Under the pieces are notes generated by a model, which worked only from the letters and a program-made list of their open reading frames with translations, made no database searches and was not told where the DNA came from. A stretch of DNA of 64,000 nt from contig NZ_JAFMZZ010000001.1 in NCBI RefSeq assembly GCF_017356245.1, forward strand, positions 3,050,745 to 3,114,744, in the 5' to 3' direction. Positions 57,115-64,000 of this stretch are shown piece by piece (position 1 is the first letter of the stretch; each line of letters opens with the position of its first letter). The stretch comes from Bordetella petrii. Its GTDB lineage: Bacteria > Pseudomonadota > Gammaproteobacteria > Burkholderiales > Burkholderiaceae_B. A program made the translations under genes and the position numbers.

Positions 57115-59022
57115 TCAGTTGTCGAGAAAACCGATGGAAATCCAGGGGATGGCCGCCACCAGGACCAGGCCCACCAGCAGCGCGCCCATATAGCCCCAGA
57201 TGGGCCCGATGCCCTCGTCCGGATCCACCTTCCCCACCGCGCAGGCGCCGTAGTAGCCCACGCCGAACGGCGGGGCGAACAGGCCCACGCCCATGGCCAG
57301 GATGACCACCATGGCGTACTGCACTTCGTGCACGCCCACGGCGCGCGCGATCGGGAACATCAGCGGCCCGAACAGCACGATGGCCGGAATGCCTTCCAGC
57401 ACGCTGCCCAGCACAATGAACGCCACCAGCGACACCGCCATGAACGTGAATTTGCCCCCGGGCAGGTTGGCCATGAACTCGGCCAGGTCGTGCGCGAAGC
57501 CGGACTGGGTCAGCGCCCAGGCCATGGCGGTGGCACAGCCGATGATGAACAGGATGGCGCCCGACAGCGTGGCCGTCTCGACCAGAATGCCGGGCAGGCG
57601 CGCAAAATCGAACTTGCGGTACAGCAGCAGCCCGGCCAGCACCGAATAGGCGATGCCGATGGTCGACACCTCGGTGGCGGTGGCCACCCCCTCGACCACG
57701 GCGGCCCGGATCACGAACGGCAGCGCGAGCGCCGGCAGGGCCACCACGAAGGTCTTGCCGATCAGGGCGCGCGAGGCGCGCGGCACGCCGCTCAAGTCTT
57801 CGTGGCGATAGCGCCACCAGACAATGCCGCACAGGGCCAGGCCCAGCACCGCGCCGGGCAGCATGCCGCCGGTGAACAGTGCCGAGATCGACACGCCCGT
57901 CACCGAGCCGATGGTGATCAGCACGATCGACGGCGGGATGGTCTCGGTCTGCGCGCCGGTGGTCGACAGCAGCGCGATCAGGTCGCCCGGCTTGGCGCCG
58001 CGCTTTTTCATTTCGGGCAGCAGCACCGGCGCGATGGCGGCCATGTCGGCCGTCTTCGAGCCCGAAATACCCGACACCAGGTACATGCCGCCGATCAGCA
58101 CGTAGTTCAGCCCGCCGCGCACGTGGCCCAGCAGGCTGGACAGGAACTGCACCATGGCGCGCGCCATGCCGGTCATCTCGATCAGCATGCCCAGCAGCAC
58201 GAACAGCGGCACCGCCAGCAGAATCAGGTGCGACATGCCTTCGTCCAGCCGCCCCACCATCACCAGCATGGGCGTGCGCGTGGTCAGGGCCAGGAAGCCG
58301 AAGGTCGCCAGCGCGAATGAAAATGCAATCGGCACGCCCGCGAACACGCAGGCGCCCACCACCCCGGCAAAGAAAATCAGCAGGTTCAGCTTGCCCAGCG
58401 TCATCAGCCACGGGCCGGCCAGCCAGAACAGCAGGGCAATGGCCACCGCCGTCAGCACCGCGGGCACCACCTGCTGCCCGTGCTCGGAACGCAGCAGGCG
58501 CACCACGCACACCAGCAGCATCAGCAGCGTGCCGGTGGGCAGCGCCGCGGCGCGCCAGGCATTGCTGATTTCCAGCGCGGGGGTGACGATGATCATCTCT
58601 TCATACGCGTATTCCCAGGCCGGATGCATCAGCAGCACCAGGAACACTAGCGCCGCCGCCAGCGCGAAGGTATCCAGGAACGCGCGGGCGCGCGGCGTGC
58701 ACTTGCTCAGCACCGCCGTCATGCGCATGTGCGCGCCGCGCCGCAGGGCGATCACCGCCCCCAGCATCGACAGCCACAGGAACAAAATCGAGGCCAGCTC
58801 GTCGGACCAGATAATGGGCTCGTGCAGCACGTAGCGCGCCACCACGCCGGACAGCAGCACCACCACTTCCACCACCACCAGCAAGGCCGCCGGCCATTCG
58901 GTCACCACGCCCAGGGCGCGGTCGGCCCAGGCCAGCAGGCCGGTATCGCGGCGCGGCCGCGCCGGCGCGGCCGGCAGCGGGCCGGCCGTCCAGGCGGCCT
59001 TGCCTTCTTGGCCCGCCGACAT
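57115..59022 (-). CDS. Fused TRAP transporter permease (DctQ-DctM)
   Basis: This 635-residue membrane protein joins the small DctQ part (about 1-170, with HEPIIWSDELASILFLWLSML) to the large DctM part (about 200-635, with GVPIAFSFALATFGF, ILLAVPLFVLLGMLIEMTG and SGISGSKTADMAAIAPVLLPEM). Fused QM permeases occur in several TRAP systems. The start ATG at 59022 shares one base with the stop of the binding-protein gene (TGATG), so translation is coupled. It presumably imports the acid sugar used by this cluster. Confidence 0.92.
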   Translation of the reverse strand: MSAGQEGKAAWTAGPLPAAPARPRRDTGLLAWADRALGVVTEWPAALLVVVEVVVLLSGVVARYVLHEPIIWSDELASILFLWLSMLGAVIALRRGAHMRMTAVLSKCTPRARAFLDTFALAAALVFLVLLMHPAWEYAYEEMIIVTPALEISNAWRAAALPTGTLLMLLVCVVRLLRSEHGQQVVPAVLTAVAIALLFWLAGPWLMTLGKLNLLIFFAGVVGACVFAGVPIAFSFALATFGFLALTTRTPMLVMVGRLDEGMSHLILLAVPLFVLLGMLIEMTGMARAMVQFLSSLLGHVRGGLNYVLIGGMYLVSGISGSKTADMAAIAPVLLPEMKKRGAKPGDLIALLSTTGAQTETIPPSIVLITIGSVTGVSISALFTGGMLPGAVLGLALCGIVWWRYRHEDLSGVPRASRALIGKTFVVALPALALPFVIRAAVVEGVATATEVSTIGIAYSVLAGLLLYRKFDFARLPGILVETATLSGAILFIIGCATAMAWALTQSGFAHDLAEFMANLPGGKFTFMAVSLVAFIVLGSVLEGIPAIVLFGPLMFPIARAVGVHEVQYAMVVILAMGVGLFAPPFGVGYYGACAVGKVDPDEGIGPIWGYMGALLVGLVLVAAIPWISIGFLDN

Positions 59023-60056
59023 CAGGACACCTTGCCGACGGATTCTTCCAGCAAAGCCCAGGCCTCGGCGCCGAATTTCTGCTTCCACTCGGCGTAGAAA
59101 CCCGCCTTGCGCAGCTGCTCGCGGAAGCTCTGCGCCTCGGCCGTGTTGAACTTCAGGCCCTTGGCGGTCAGTTCGTCCTGCAGGGTGGTGTTGAGCTTGA
59201 CCAGATCATCGCGCTGCTGCAGGCCGGCCTCGTTGAAAGCGCGGGCGTAGATGGTTTTCAGGTCGTCCGGCAGGCCGCGCCAGGCGCGGCCGTTGACCAC
59301 CAGGTGATAGCCGTCCCAGCTGTGGTTGGTCAGCGAGCAGTATTGCTGCACTTCATACAGCTTGGCGGTCTGCACGATGGCCAGCGGGTTTTCCTGGGCA
59401 TCCACCACCTTGGTCTGCAGGGCCGAGTACACCTCGCTGAACTGCAGGCTGGTCGGCGCGGCCGACAGCGACTTGAACAGCGAAATGCCCATCGGGCTGA
59501 CCGGCACCCGGATCTTCATGCCGTCCAGGTCGGCGGCGGTGGCCACCGGCTTCGAGCTGCTGGTGATCTGGCGGAAGCCGTTGTTCCACATCTTGTCCAG
59601 GGTATACAGCCCCACCTTGGCGAACGCGGCGCGGATGCTGTTGCCCAGCTTGCCGTCGACCGCGTTCCAGACTTCCTGGTCGTTCGAGAACGCGAAACCC
59701 ATCGCGGTAATGGCGCTGATGGGCGCCAGCGTCGCGATCACCATGGTGCCCGCATTGAACATGTCGATGCCGCCGCTGCGCACCTGCGCCAGCATGTCGG
59801 TATCGCCGCCCAGCTGGTTGTTGGGGAACACCTGCACCTGCATGCGGCCGTTGCTTTCCTTGGCCACGCGCGCGGCCGCTTCCTGCGCCCGGATGTTCAG
59901 CGGATGGCTGGTGGGCAGGTTGTTGCCGTACTTGAACACGTACTCGGGCGTGGCGCTGGCCGCCAGCCGCGGCACGCCGATCATGGTGGCGGCCAGGGGC
60001 AGGCCCGCCAGGGTGCGCAGCGCACTGCGGCGCGTGAAGGTCTTGTTATGCGTCAT
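59022..60056 (-). CDS. TRAP transporter solute-binding protein with Tat signal
   Basis: This 344-residue DctP-family protein has a twin-arginine signal (TRRSALRTLAG near residue 8, then a hydrophobic stretch to about residue 34), so it is exported folded. YVFKYGNNLPTSHPLNIRAQEAAARV, VQVFPNNQLGGDTDMLAQVRSGGIDMF and LDGMKIRVPVSPMGISLFKSL are family blocks, including the substrate-contact Arg. It immediately precedes the fused permease. Confidence 0.92.
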   Translation of the reverse strand: MTHNKTFTRRSALRTLAGLPLAATMIGVPRLAASATPEYVFKYGNNLPTSHPLNIRAQEAAARVAKESNGRMQVQVFPNNQLGGDTDMLAQVRSGGIDMFNAGTMVIATLAPISAITAMGFAFSNDQEVWNAVDGKLGNSIRAAFAKVGLYTLDKMWNNGFRQITSSSKPVATAADLDGMKIRVPVSPMGISLFKSLSAAPTSLQFSEVYSALQTKVVDAQENPLAIVQTAKLYEVQQYCSLTNHSWDGYHLVVNGRAWRGLPDDLKTIYARAFNEAGLQQRDDLVKLNTTLQDELTAKGLKFNTAEAQSFREQLRKAGFYAEWKQKFGAEAWALLEESVGKVS

Positions 60057-60152
60057 GGCACTGTCTCCTGTGCACAGCTCGCCGGCTCGGGCCGGCGATA
60101 TTGGAAATATCCGCGCCCGCGCGCCCGCCCGGGCGCCGGTTGCGGGCTTGAA
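60057..60152. other. Gap with small palindromes between SDR and TRAP genes
   Basis: This 96-bp gap holds a GC-rich stem (GCCGGC TCGG GCCGGC, near 60080-60096) followed at once by GATATT-GGA-AATATC at 60097-60111. The palindromes may be an attenuator or regulatory site between the SDR gene and the transporter genes. No promoter is evident. Confidence 0.35.
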
Positions 60153-60953
60153 TCAATTGCAGCGGGCGTGCATTCCCCCGTCCACGAACAGTTCCACGCC
60201 ATTGATGTAGCGCGCCTCGTCCGAAGCCAGGAATACCGCCGCATGCGCCACGTCCCATCCGTCGCCCATGCGGCCGGTGGGCGACAGCTTGTTGCGCGCC
60301 TGGACCATTTCCTGGGTGTTCTGGTAGAAGCCGGAAATCTGCTGGTAGATATGGGGCGTATCCATCACGCCCGGCAGAATGCAGTTGGCGCGGATGCCCT
60401 TGGCGGCATACTGCAGCGCCACGCTCTGGGTGAAGGAATTTACCGCACCCTTCGAGGCCGCATAGGCGCAATAGGCGTAGCCCGTCCAGCGCACGCCGCC
60501 CAGCGCGCCGATATTGATAATGGCCCCGCTGCCGCGCGCCTCCATGTGCGGCAGCACCGCCTTGCAGGTCAGGAACATGCTCTTGACGTTCACCGTCATG
60601 ACGCGGTCCCAGACGTCTTCGCCGGTTTCCACCGGGCCGCCCTGCGAGGTAATGCCCACATTGTTGTGCAGCACGTCGATCTGGCCGTACCGCGACAGCG
60701 CGCCGTCCACCACGCGCTGGATGTCGGCCAGGCTGGTCACGTCGGCCTGCACGCCCACGGCCTCATGGCCCTCGGCGCGGATCGCGTCCTGGGTGGCCTG
60801 CGCGGCCTCGGCCACGCGGTCCACCGCCACCACGCGGGCGCCCTGCCGGGCATACGCCGCCGCGGCGGCCTTGCCATTGCCCCAGCCCTCGCCCACCGAA
60901 CCGGCGCCGAACACCAGCGCCACGCGGCCGGCCAGCTTGCCTGTTGTCTCCAT
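60153..60953 (-). CDS. SDR family oxidoreductase
   Basis: This 266-residue short-chain dehydrogenase has an altered cofactor motif VFGAGSVGEGWGNGKA, seen in some SDR subgroups, with VDR after the second strand. NNVG is the structural Asn motif, NIGALGG holds the catalytic Ser-equivalent position as Gly/Ala-rich (no clear Ser), and YAASKGAVN gives the Tyr-x3-Lys. The C-terminus ends FVDGGMHARCN. It is first of the minus-strand operon opposite LacI and probably oxidises the imported sugar acid. Confidence 0.85.
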   Translation of the reverse strand: METTGKLAGRVALVFGAGSVGEGWGNGKAAAAAYARQGARVVAVDRVAEAAQATQDAIRAEGHEAVGVQADVTSLADIQRVVDGALSRYGQIDVLHNNVGITSQGGPVETGEDVWDRVMTVNVKSMFLTCKAVLPHMEARGSGAIINIGALGGVRWTGYAYCAYAASKGAVNSFTQSVALQYAAKGIRANCILPGVMDTPHIYQQISGFYQNTQEMVQARNKLSPTGRMGDGWDVAHAAVFLASDEARYINGVELFVDGGMHARCN

Positions 60954-61114
60954 CGTTTTCCTTGTTTGCGCCAGCGGCGCGACTGCGGATAGTTGCGTAG
61001 GATAGGGGCGCGCCCGGCCAATTCCCAAGCAGGTTTTTTGATGGTTTTTGAGGTTCCCATCGGCGATGCGTGTAAGGTATAGCCCGCAAGTTTCCGCCAA
61101 CCGGGAGAAACCCA

Positions 61115-62152
61115 ATGCCCCAGGCATTGCCCACCGTGATTGATATTGCGCGACTGGCCGGCGTCTCGCCGGCCACGGTCGACCGCGCGCTGCACCGCCG
61201 GCCGGGCGTGCGGCAGGCCACCCTGCAGCGGGTGCTGAAGGCGGCCGCCGAACTGCAATACCTGCCGCAGGCCGAGCTGTACGCCGCCATGGCGCCGCCG
61301 CCCATGCGGCTGCTGTTCATCCTGCCCGACCGCAGCAGCCGCTTTCTGTGGATGCTGGGCGAATGGGTGCGGCATTCGCAGGAACACTGGGCGCCCTACA
61401 ACGTCAGCTGCCGCGTGGCGCCGGTGGAAAGCTTCGACCCCGACGCGCTGACGCACATCCTGCTGCGGCGGGGCAAGCAGAGCGACGGCGTGGCCTTCAT
61501 GGCGCTGGAACACCCCAAAGTGCGCGAAGCCGTAGCCGAGCTGGCCGACCGCGGCATCCCCAGCGTCACGCTGGTGTCCGATCTTTCGCACTCGCGGCGC
61601 AGCGCCTACGTGGGGCTGGACAACCGCGCCGCCGGCCGCACGGCAGCCCACCTGATCGGCCGCTTCCTGGGACGGGCGCGGCGCGGCGCCAAGGTGGCGA
61701 TGCTGGCCGGCTCGCTCAGCTACCGCGCCCACGAAGAACGCGAAGCCGGCTTCCTGCACCTGTTCGCCGAGCAGTATCCGCAAGTGCGCGTGGTGGGCCT
61801 GCGCGAAGGCTACGACGACCCGGACGCCAACTACCGCCAGACCCTGGCACTGCTGAAAGAACACCCCGACCTGGCCGCCATCTACAACATCGGCGGCGGC
61901 GCCGAAGGCATCGGGCAGGCCCTGAAAGAACGCGGCAAGCAGCACGACATCGTGTTCATCGGCCATGGCCTGACGCCCGACACGCGCGGGCTGCTGATCG
62001 ACGGCGGCATGGACGCCGTCATCAACCAGAGCCCCCTGACCACCATCCTGAACAGCATCCGCATCTTCACCAACCTGCGCGACCACCGCAGCACGCTGTC
62101 AGGGGTGGAGGCGACGCGCACCGATGTAATCTTTCGCGAGAACCTGCCGTAA
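61115..62152 (+). CDS. LacI-family transcriptional regulator
   Basis: This 345-residue regulator has an N-terminal helix-turn-helix (TVIDIARLAGVSPATVDRALHRRPGV, about 7-32) with the hinge region LQYLPQAELYAAM. The periplasmic-binding-like effector domain includes LLFILPDRSSRF, YVGLDNRAAGRTAAHLIGRFL and YNIGGGAEGIGQAL. It is divergent from the SDR-TRAP-RuBisCO-like operon with a 161-bp gap, so it probably represses that operon until the sugar is present. The gap carries a direct repeat of GGTTTTT(T)GA. Confidence 0.93.
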   Translation: MPQALPTVIDIARLAGVSPATVDRALHRRPGVRQATLQRVLKAAAELQYLPQAELYAAMAPPPMRLLFILPDRSSRFLWMLGEWVRHSQEHWAPYNVSCRVAPVESFDPDALTHILLRRGKQSDGVAFMALEHPKVREAVAELADRGIPSVTLVSDLSHSRRSAYVGLDNRAAGRTAAHLIGRFLGRARRGAKVAMLAGSLSYRAHEEREAGFLHLFAEQYPQVRVVGLREGYDDPDANYRQTLALLKEHPDLAAIYNIGGGAEGIGQALKERGKQHDIVFIGHGLTPDTRGLLIDGGMDAVINQSPLTTILNSIRIFTNLRDHRSTLSGVEATRTDVIFRENLP

Positions 62153-62163
62153 GCGGCAGATCA

Positions 62164-62194
62164 GGTGTCTGCTCCCGTCAGGGTGCCTGATACC
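62164..62194. repeat. Half copy of the bipartite hairpin repeat
   Basis: The first-half hairpin is present, with a slightly decayed stem (GGTGTCTGCT ... GCCTGATACC). The second half is missing and the structured inverted-repeat element begins about 15 bp later. It lies 11 bp after the lacI stop. Confidence 0.7.
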
Positions 62195-62209
62195 GTGCGA
62201 TTGGGATGG

Positions 62210-62357
62210 TTGCGTTCCAGCCCCGTCCCGCGTCGTGCGGGCAAGCGGTGGCGGCGCACGTGCGTCGGGCTCGGGCGCATGCAGGCGCCCTCGGCCTGCT
62301 GCGCAGGCTGCCCCGCCGCCCAACGCGCCGCCACCGCTTGCCCGCACGACGCGGGAC
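62210..62357. repeat. Structured element with perfect 33-bp inverted repeat
   Basis: Arms at 62225-62257 and 62325-62357 are exact reverse complements over 33 bp. The 67-bp centre contains two more hairpins, GGGCGC-ATGCAG-GCGCCC (62268-62290 region) and GCCTG-CTGCG-CAGGC (around 62300). The whole could fold as a long stem with two side loops. The left arm and its flank recur almost exactly, inverted, at positions 1-48. It has no open frame of interest. The element sits between a half and a full hairpin repeat. Confidence 0.8.
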
Positions 62358-62377
62358 TGCGATAGTTCAAATCGATC

Positions 62378-62472
62378 CAGGTGTCTGACTCCCGCAGGGT
62401 GTCAGACACCGAAGTGTGCCGCGATTGTCTCAATAGCACGGTGTCTGACACCCTGCGGGAGTCAGACACCTG
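62378..62472. repeat. Full copy of the bipartite hairpin repeat
   Basis: Both hairpins carry GGTGTCTGAC / GTCAGACACC stems (62380-62410 and 62440-62470). The stem sequence differs from the GGTGTCAGGC type at two positions with paired changes. It follows the structured element by about 20 bp. Confidence 0.9.
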
Positions 62473-62487
62473 GGCGTGGGCGCCTCA

Positions 62488-62500
62488 CTGAGCAGCTCAC
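62488..62500. promoter_or_regulatory. Candidate operator repeat 1 upstream of gntR
   Basis: CTGAGCAGCTCAC, containing the near-palindrome TGAGC-A-GCTCA, recurs exactly at 62588-62600. Two identical symmetric sites flanking a probable promoter fit binding of the adjacent GntR regulator, possibly with DNA looping. A small duplication is the alternative. Confidence 0.4.
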
Positions 62501-62587
62501 AACGGTTATATGCATAGCAAATATTCTTCGTTCGTGCCGGCAATTCGCCTACCTAGAATGGTCCGGTAGACGTATTTGCGTGGCCCG

Positions 62588-62600
62588 CTGAGCAGCTCAC
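62588..62600. promoter_or_regulatory. Candidate operator repeat 2 upstream of gntR
   Basis: This is the second identical 13-bp site, 31 bp before the gntR ATG and exactly 100 bp from the first. Its symmetric core suits a dimeric regulator. Confidence 0.4.
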
Positions 62601-62630
62601 CGCAGCTTCGGCCGGCGCGCTGACACCGGC

Positions 62631-63368
62631 ATGAACGATACCGCGCCCTCTTCTGTTATGCCCCCGGCATCCGCCGCCCTCAGCCAGGGCGACGAGGCCT
62701 ACGCGCGCATCCGCGGCGACGTGATCGCCTGCCGTCTGCCTCCCGGCGCCATCGTCACCGAACCGGAACTGATGGCGGCCTACGACATCCGCAAGACCAG
62801 CTGCCGCATCGCCCTGACGCGCCTGGCGCAGGAAGGCTTCGTGCGCTCGCGGCCGCGCAAGGGCTACCAGATCAGCCCGATCACGCTGCGCGACGTGGAA
62901 GAAGTGTTCCAGCTGCGCGCCCAGATCGAACCGCTGGCCGCGCGCCTGGCGGTCGGGCGGGTGGACCTGGACCGCCTGCGCACGCTGGAAGCCGCGTGCC
63001 GCCTGCAGCACCCGGTGCTGCAGCTGAACGACCAGATCGATGTCTTCATGGACGCCAACAAGGCTTTCCACCTGGCCATTGCCCAGGCCTGCGGCAACGA
63101 GCGGCTGCACCGCATGCTGGCGGGCCTGCTCGATGAAATGTCGCGCCTGGTGGCGCTGGGCTTCGGCGTGCAGAAGACCAAGCCCGAGATCAAGCACGAC
63201 CACAACGCGCTGATCGAGGCCTTCGCCGAAGGCGACGCCCGCCGCGCCGAGCTGATCGCGCGCCGCCACATCGAGACCTTCCAGGCCATGACGCTGGAAA
63301 AACTCTATGCCAGCCTGGCCGAGACCGGCGCGGCCATTCCCGTGAAGGGGCCGGGGAGCTGGCGATGA
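62631..63368 (+). CDS. GntR-family (FadR/VanR-type) transcriptional regulator
   Basis: This 245-residue regulator has an N-terminal winged helix (AYARIRGDVIACRLPPGAIVTEPELMAAYDIRKTSCRIALTRL, about 23-66) and an FCD effector domain with likely metal ligands in AFHLAIAQACGN and ARRHIETF. Its stop overlaps the ATG of an ABC transporter ATPase by 4 bp (ATGA), so it is translated with the transporter it probably controls. Candidate binding sites are the two CTGAGCAGCTCAC copies upstream. Confidence 0.92.
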   Translation: MNDTAPSSVMPPASAALSQGDEAYARIRGDVIACRLPPGAIVTEPELMAAYDIRKTSCRIALTRLAQEGFVRSRPRKGYQISPITLRDVEEVFQLRAQIEPLAARLAVGRVDLDRLRTLEAACRLQHPVLQLNDQIDVFMDANKAFHLAIAQACGNERLHRMLAGLLDEMSRLVALGFGVQKTKPEIKHDHNALIEAFAEGDARRAELIARRHIETFQAMTLEKLYASLAETGAAIPVKGPGSWR

Positions 63369-64000
63369 ATGCCTTTGCCGCCGCTGCCGCCGCGCGCGAC
63401 CCCGCCACGGCCCGGCCTGCTTCCGCCGCGCTGCGGGTGGGCGGGGTGTCGCATTACTTCGGCAGCCTGGAAGTGCTGCGCAATGTCGCGTTCGATGTCG
63501 CCCCGGGCGAGATCGTGGCCCTGCTGGGCGCCTCGGGCTGCGGCAAGAGCACCCTGCTGAACCTGGTTGCCGGGCTGGAACCGCTGCAGCAGGGCGAGAT
63601 CGGCCTGCCGCCGTCGGCGTCGCTGGGCTATATGTTCCAGGAAGACCGCCTGCTGCCCTGGCGCAATGTGCGCGACAACGTCGCGTTCGGCCTGGAAACC
63701 TCGGGCCTGCCTTACGCGCAGCGGCGCCAGCGCGCGCTGGACACCCTGGCCCTGGTGGGCCTGGACGGCTTCGCCCAGGCCTGGCCGCACGAGCTTTCCG
63801 GCGGCATGCGCAGCCGCGCGGCGCTGGCGCGCACTCTGGTCATGCAGCCCGACCTGCTGCTGATGGACGAACCGTTTTCCAAGCTGGACCCGCACACCCG
63901 TTCGCAAATGCATGAAGAACTGCTGCGCATCCAGGCGGCGCGGCGCGCCACCATCCTGTTCGTGACGCACGACGTGGAAGAAGCCGTGGTGCTGGCCGAC
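63365..64000 (+). CDS. ABC transporter ATP-binding protein, nitrate/sulfonate/taurine type (3' end outside window)
   Basis: The first 212 codons are present and run off the window edge. Walker A is LGASGCGKST (about 56-65), the Q-loop YMFQEDRLLPWRNV carries the LLPW signature of the SsuB/TauB/NrtD class, the signature motif is ELSGGMRSRAALARTL and Walker B LLLMDEPFSKLDP. The H-loop is VTHDVEEAV. An Ala-rich N-terminal extension of about 22 residues precedes the domain. Permease and binding-protein genes should follow downstream. Substrate unknown. Confidence 0.92.
   Translation, partial: MNAFAAAAAARDPATARPASAALRVGGVSHYFGSLEVLRNVAFDVAPGEIVALLGASGCGKSTLLNLVAGLEPLQQGEIGLPPSASLGYMFQEDRLLPWRNVRDNVAFGLETSGLPYAQRRQRALDTLALVGLDGFAQAWPHELSGGMRSRAALARTLVMQPDLLLMDEPFSKLDPHTRSQMHEELLRIQAARRATILFVTHDVEEAVVLAD

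Larger units (their letters stand above)
62153..62630. other. 478-bp gap packed with repeats and possible operator sites
   Basis: No gene is supported here. In order it holds a half hairpin repeat (62164-62194), a structured element with a 33-bp perfect inverted repeat (62210-62357), a full bipartite hairpin repeat (62378-62472), and two copies of CTGAGCAGCTCAC exactly 100 bp apart before the GntR gene. About 90 bp between those two copies is AT-richer and could hold the gntR promoter. Confidence 0.7.

Noticed and set aside
62210..62357. Integron attC site
   Set aside because: The element has long perfect arms with inner hairpins but lacks the RYYYAAC/GTTRRRY core sites and bulged bases, and no integrase or cassette array is nearby.

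Overview
The window is about 64 kb of high-GC, gene-dense DNA from a betaproteobacterium of the Bordetella/Achromobacter (Alcaligenaceae) type. This is inferred from the housekeeping gene order (ribB-ribH-nusB-thiL-pgpA-pncC and ftsY/rsmD-coaD-ferredoxin), a Bug-type solute-binding protein, several TRAP transporters and two molybdenum hydroxylases. No rRNA, tRNA, CRISPR array, insertion sequence or phage gene was recognised.

Layout. (1) 184-15969, all minus: a very long co-directional run led by a GntR/FadR regulator, with an L-idonate 5-dehydrogenase-like enzyme, a TRAP transporter (P, Q, M), an SDR and a FAH-type hydrolase, a UxaA-family dehydratase, D-mannonate dehydratase, a mannitol-dehydrogenase-family oxidoreductase, an Ldh2-family dehydrogenase and a PaoABC-like molybdenum aldehyde oxidoreductase. 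It reads as a sugar-acid (aldonate/hexuronate) uptake and breakdown operon. (2) 16150-23463: core genes dgkA, a type II NADH dehydrogenase, pyrF, pncC, pgpA, thiL, nusB, ribH and a RibBX-type ribB. (3) 23614-30890: a second molybdenum hydroxylase operon (Bug protein, 2Fe-2S subunit, Mo subunit, a ModA-like protein without signal peptide, a FAH-family hydrolase), divergent from a HAD phosphatase/IclR pair. (4) 31051-34516: phnDCEE phosphonate-type ABC transporter. (5) 34710-45209: CYTH-CHAD protein, ftsY, rsmD, coaD, ferredoxin, benE-like transporter, a half-MOSC protein, an AsmA protein, adenine deaminase and a MarR regulator. (6) 45233-52039: a giant glycine-rich autotransporter. (7) 52308-53848: a PadR regulator with a siderophore-interacting ferric reductase, like E. 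coli yqjI-yqjH. (8) 53976-62152: a carbohydrate operon with a RuBisCO-like protein, a DUF1537 kinase, a VOC protein, a TRAP transporter and an SDR, under a divergent LacI regulator. (9) 62631-end: GntR regulator and the start of an ABC transporter operon.

The most unusual non-coding content is a dispersed family of bipartite hairpin repeats of about 95 bp (six full copies, two half copies, one fragment). Every copy lies just 3' of a gene or against another repeat, and stem changes are compensated on both sides. A second structured repeat has a perfect 33-bp inverted repeat around two smaller hairpins (62210-62357); a near-identical arm opens the window. A third complex of nested inverted repeats fills 16571-16945. 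Start codons were chosen from ribosome binding sites and family lengths; several genes use TTG or GTG.
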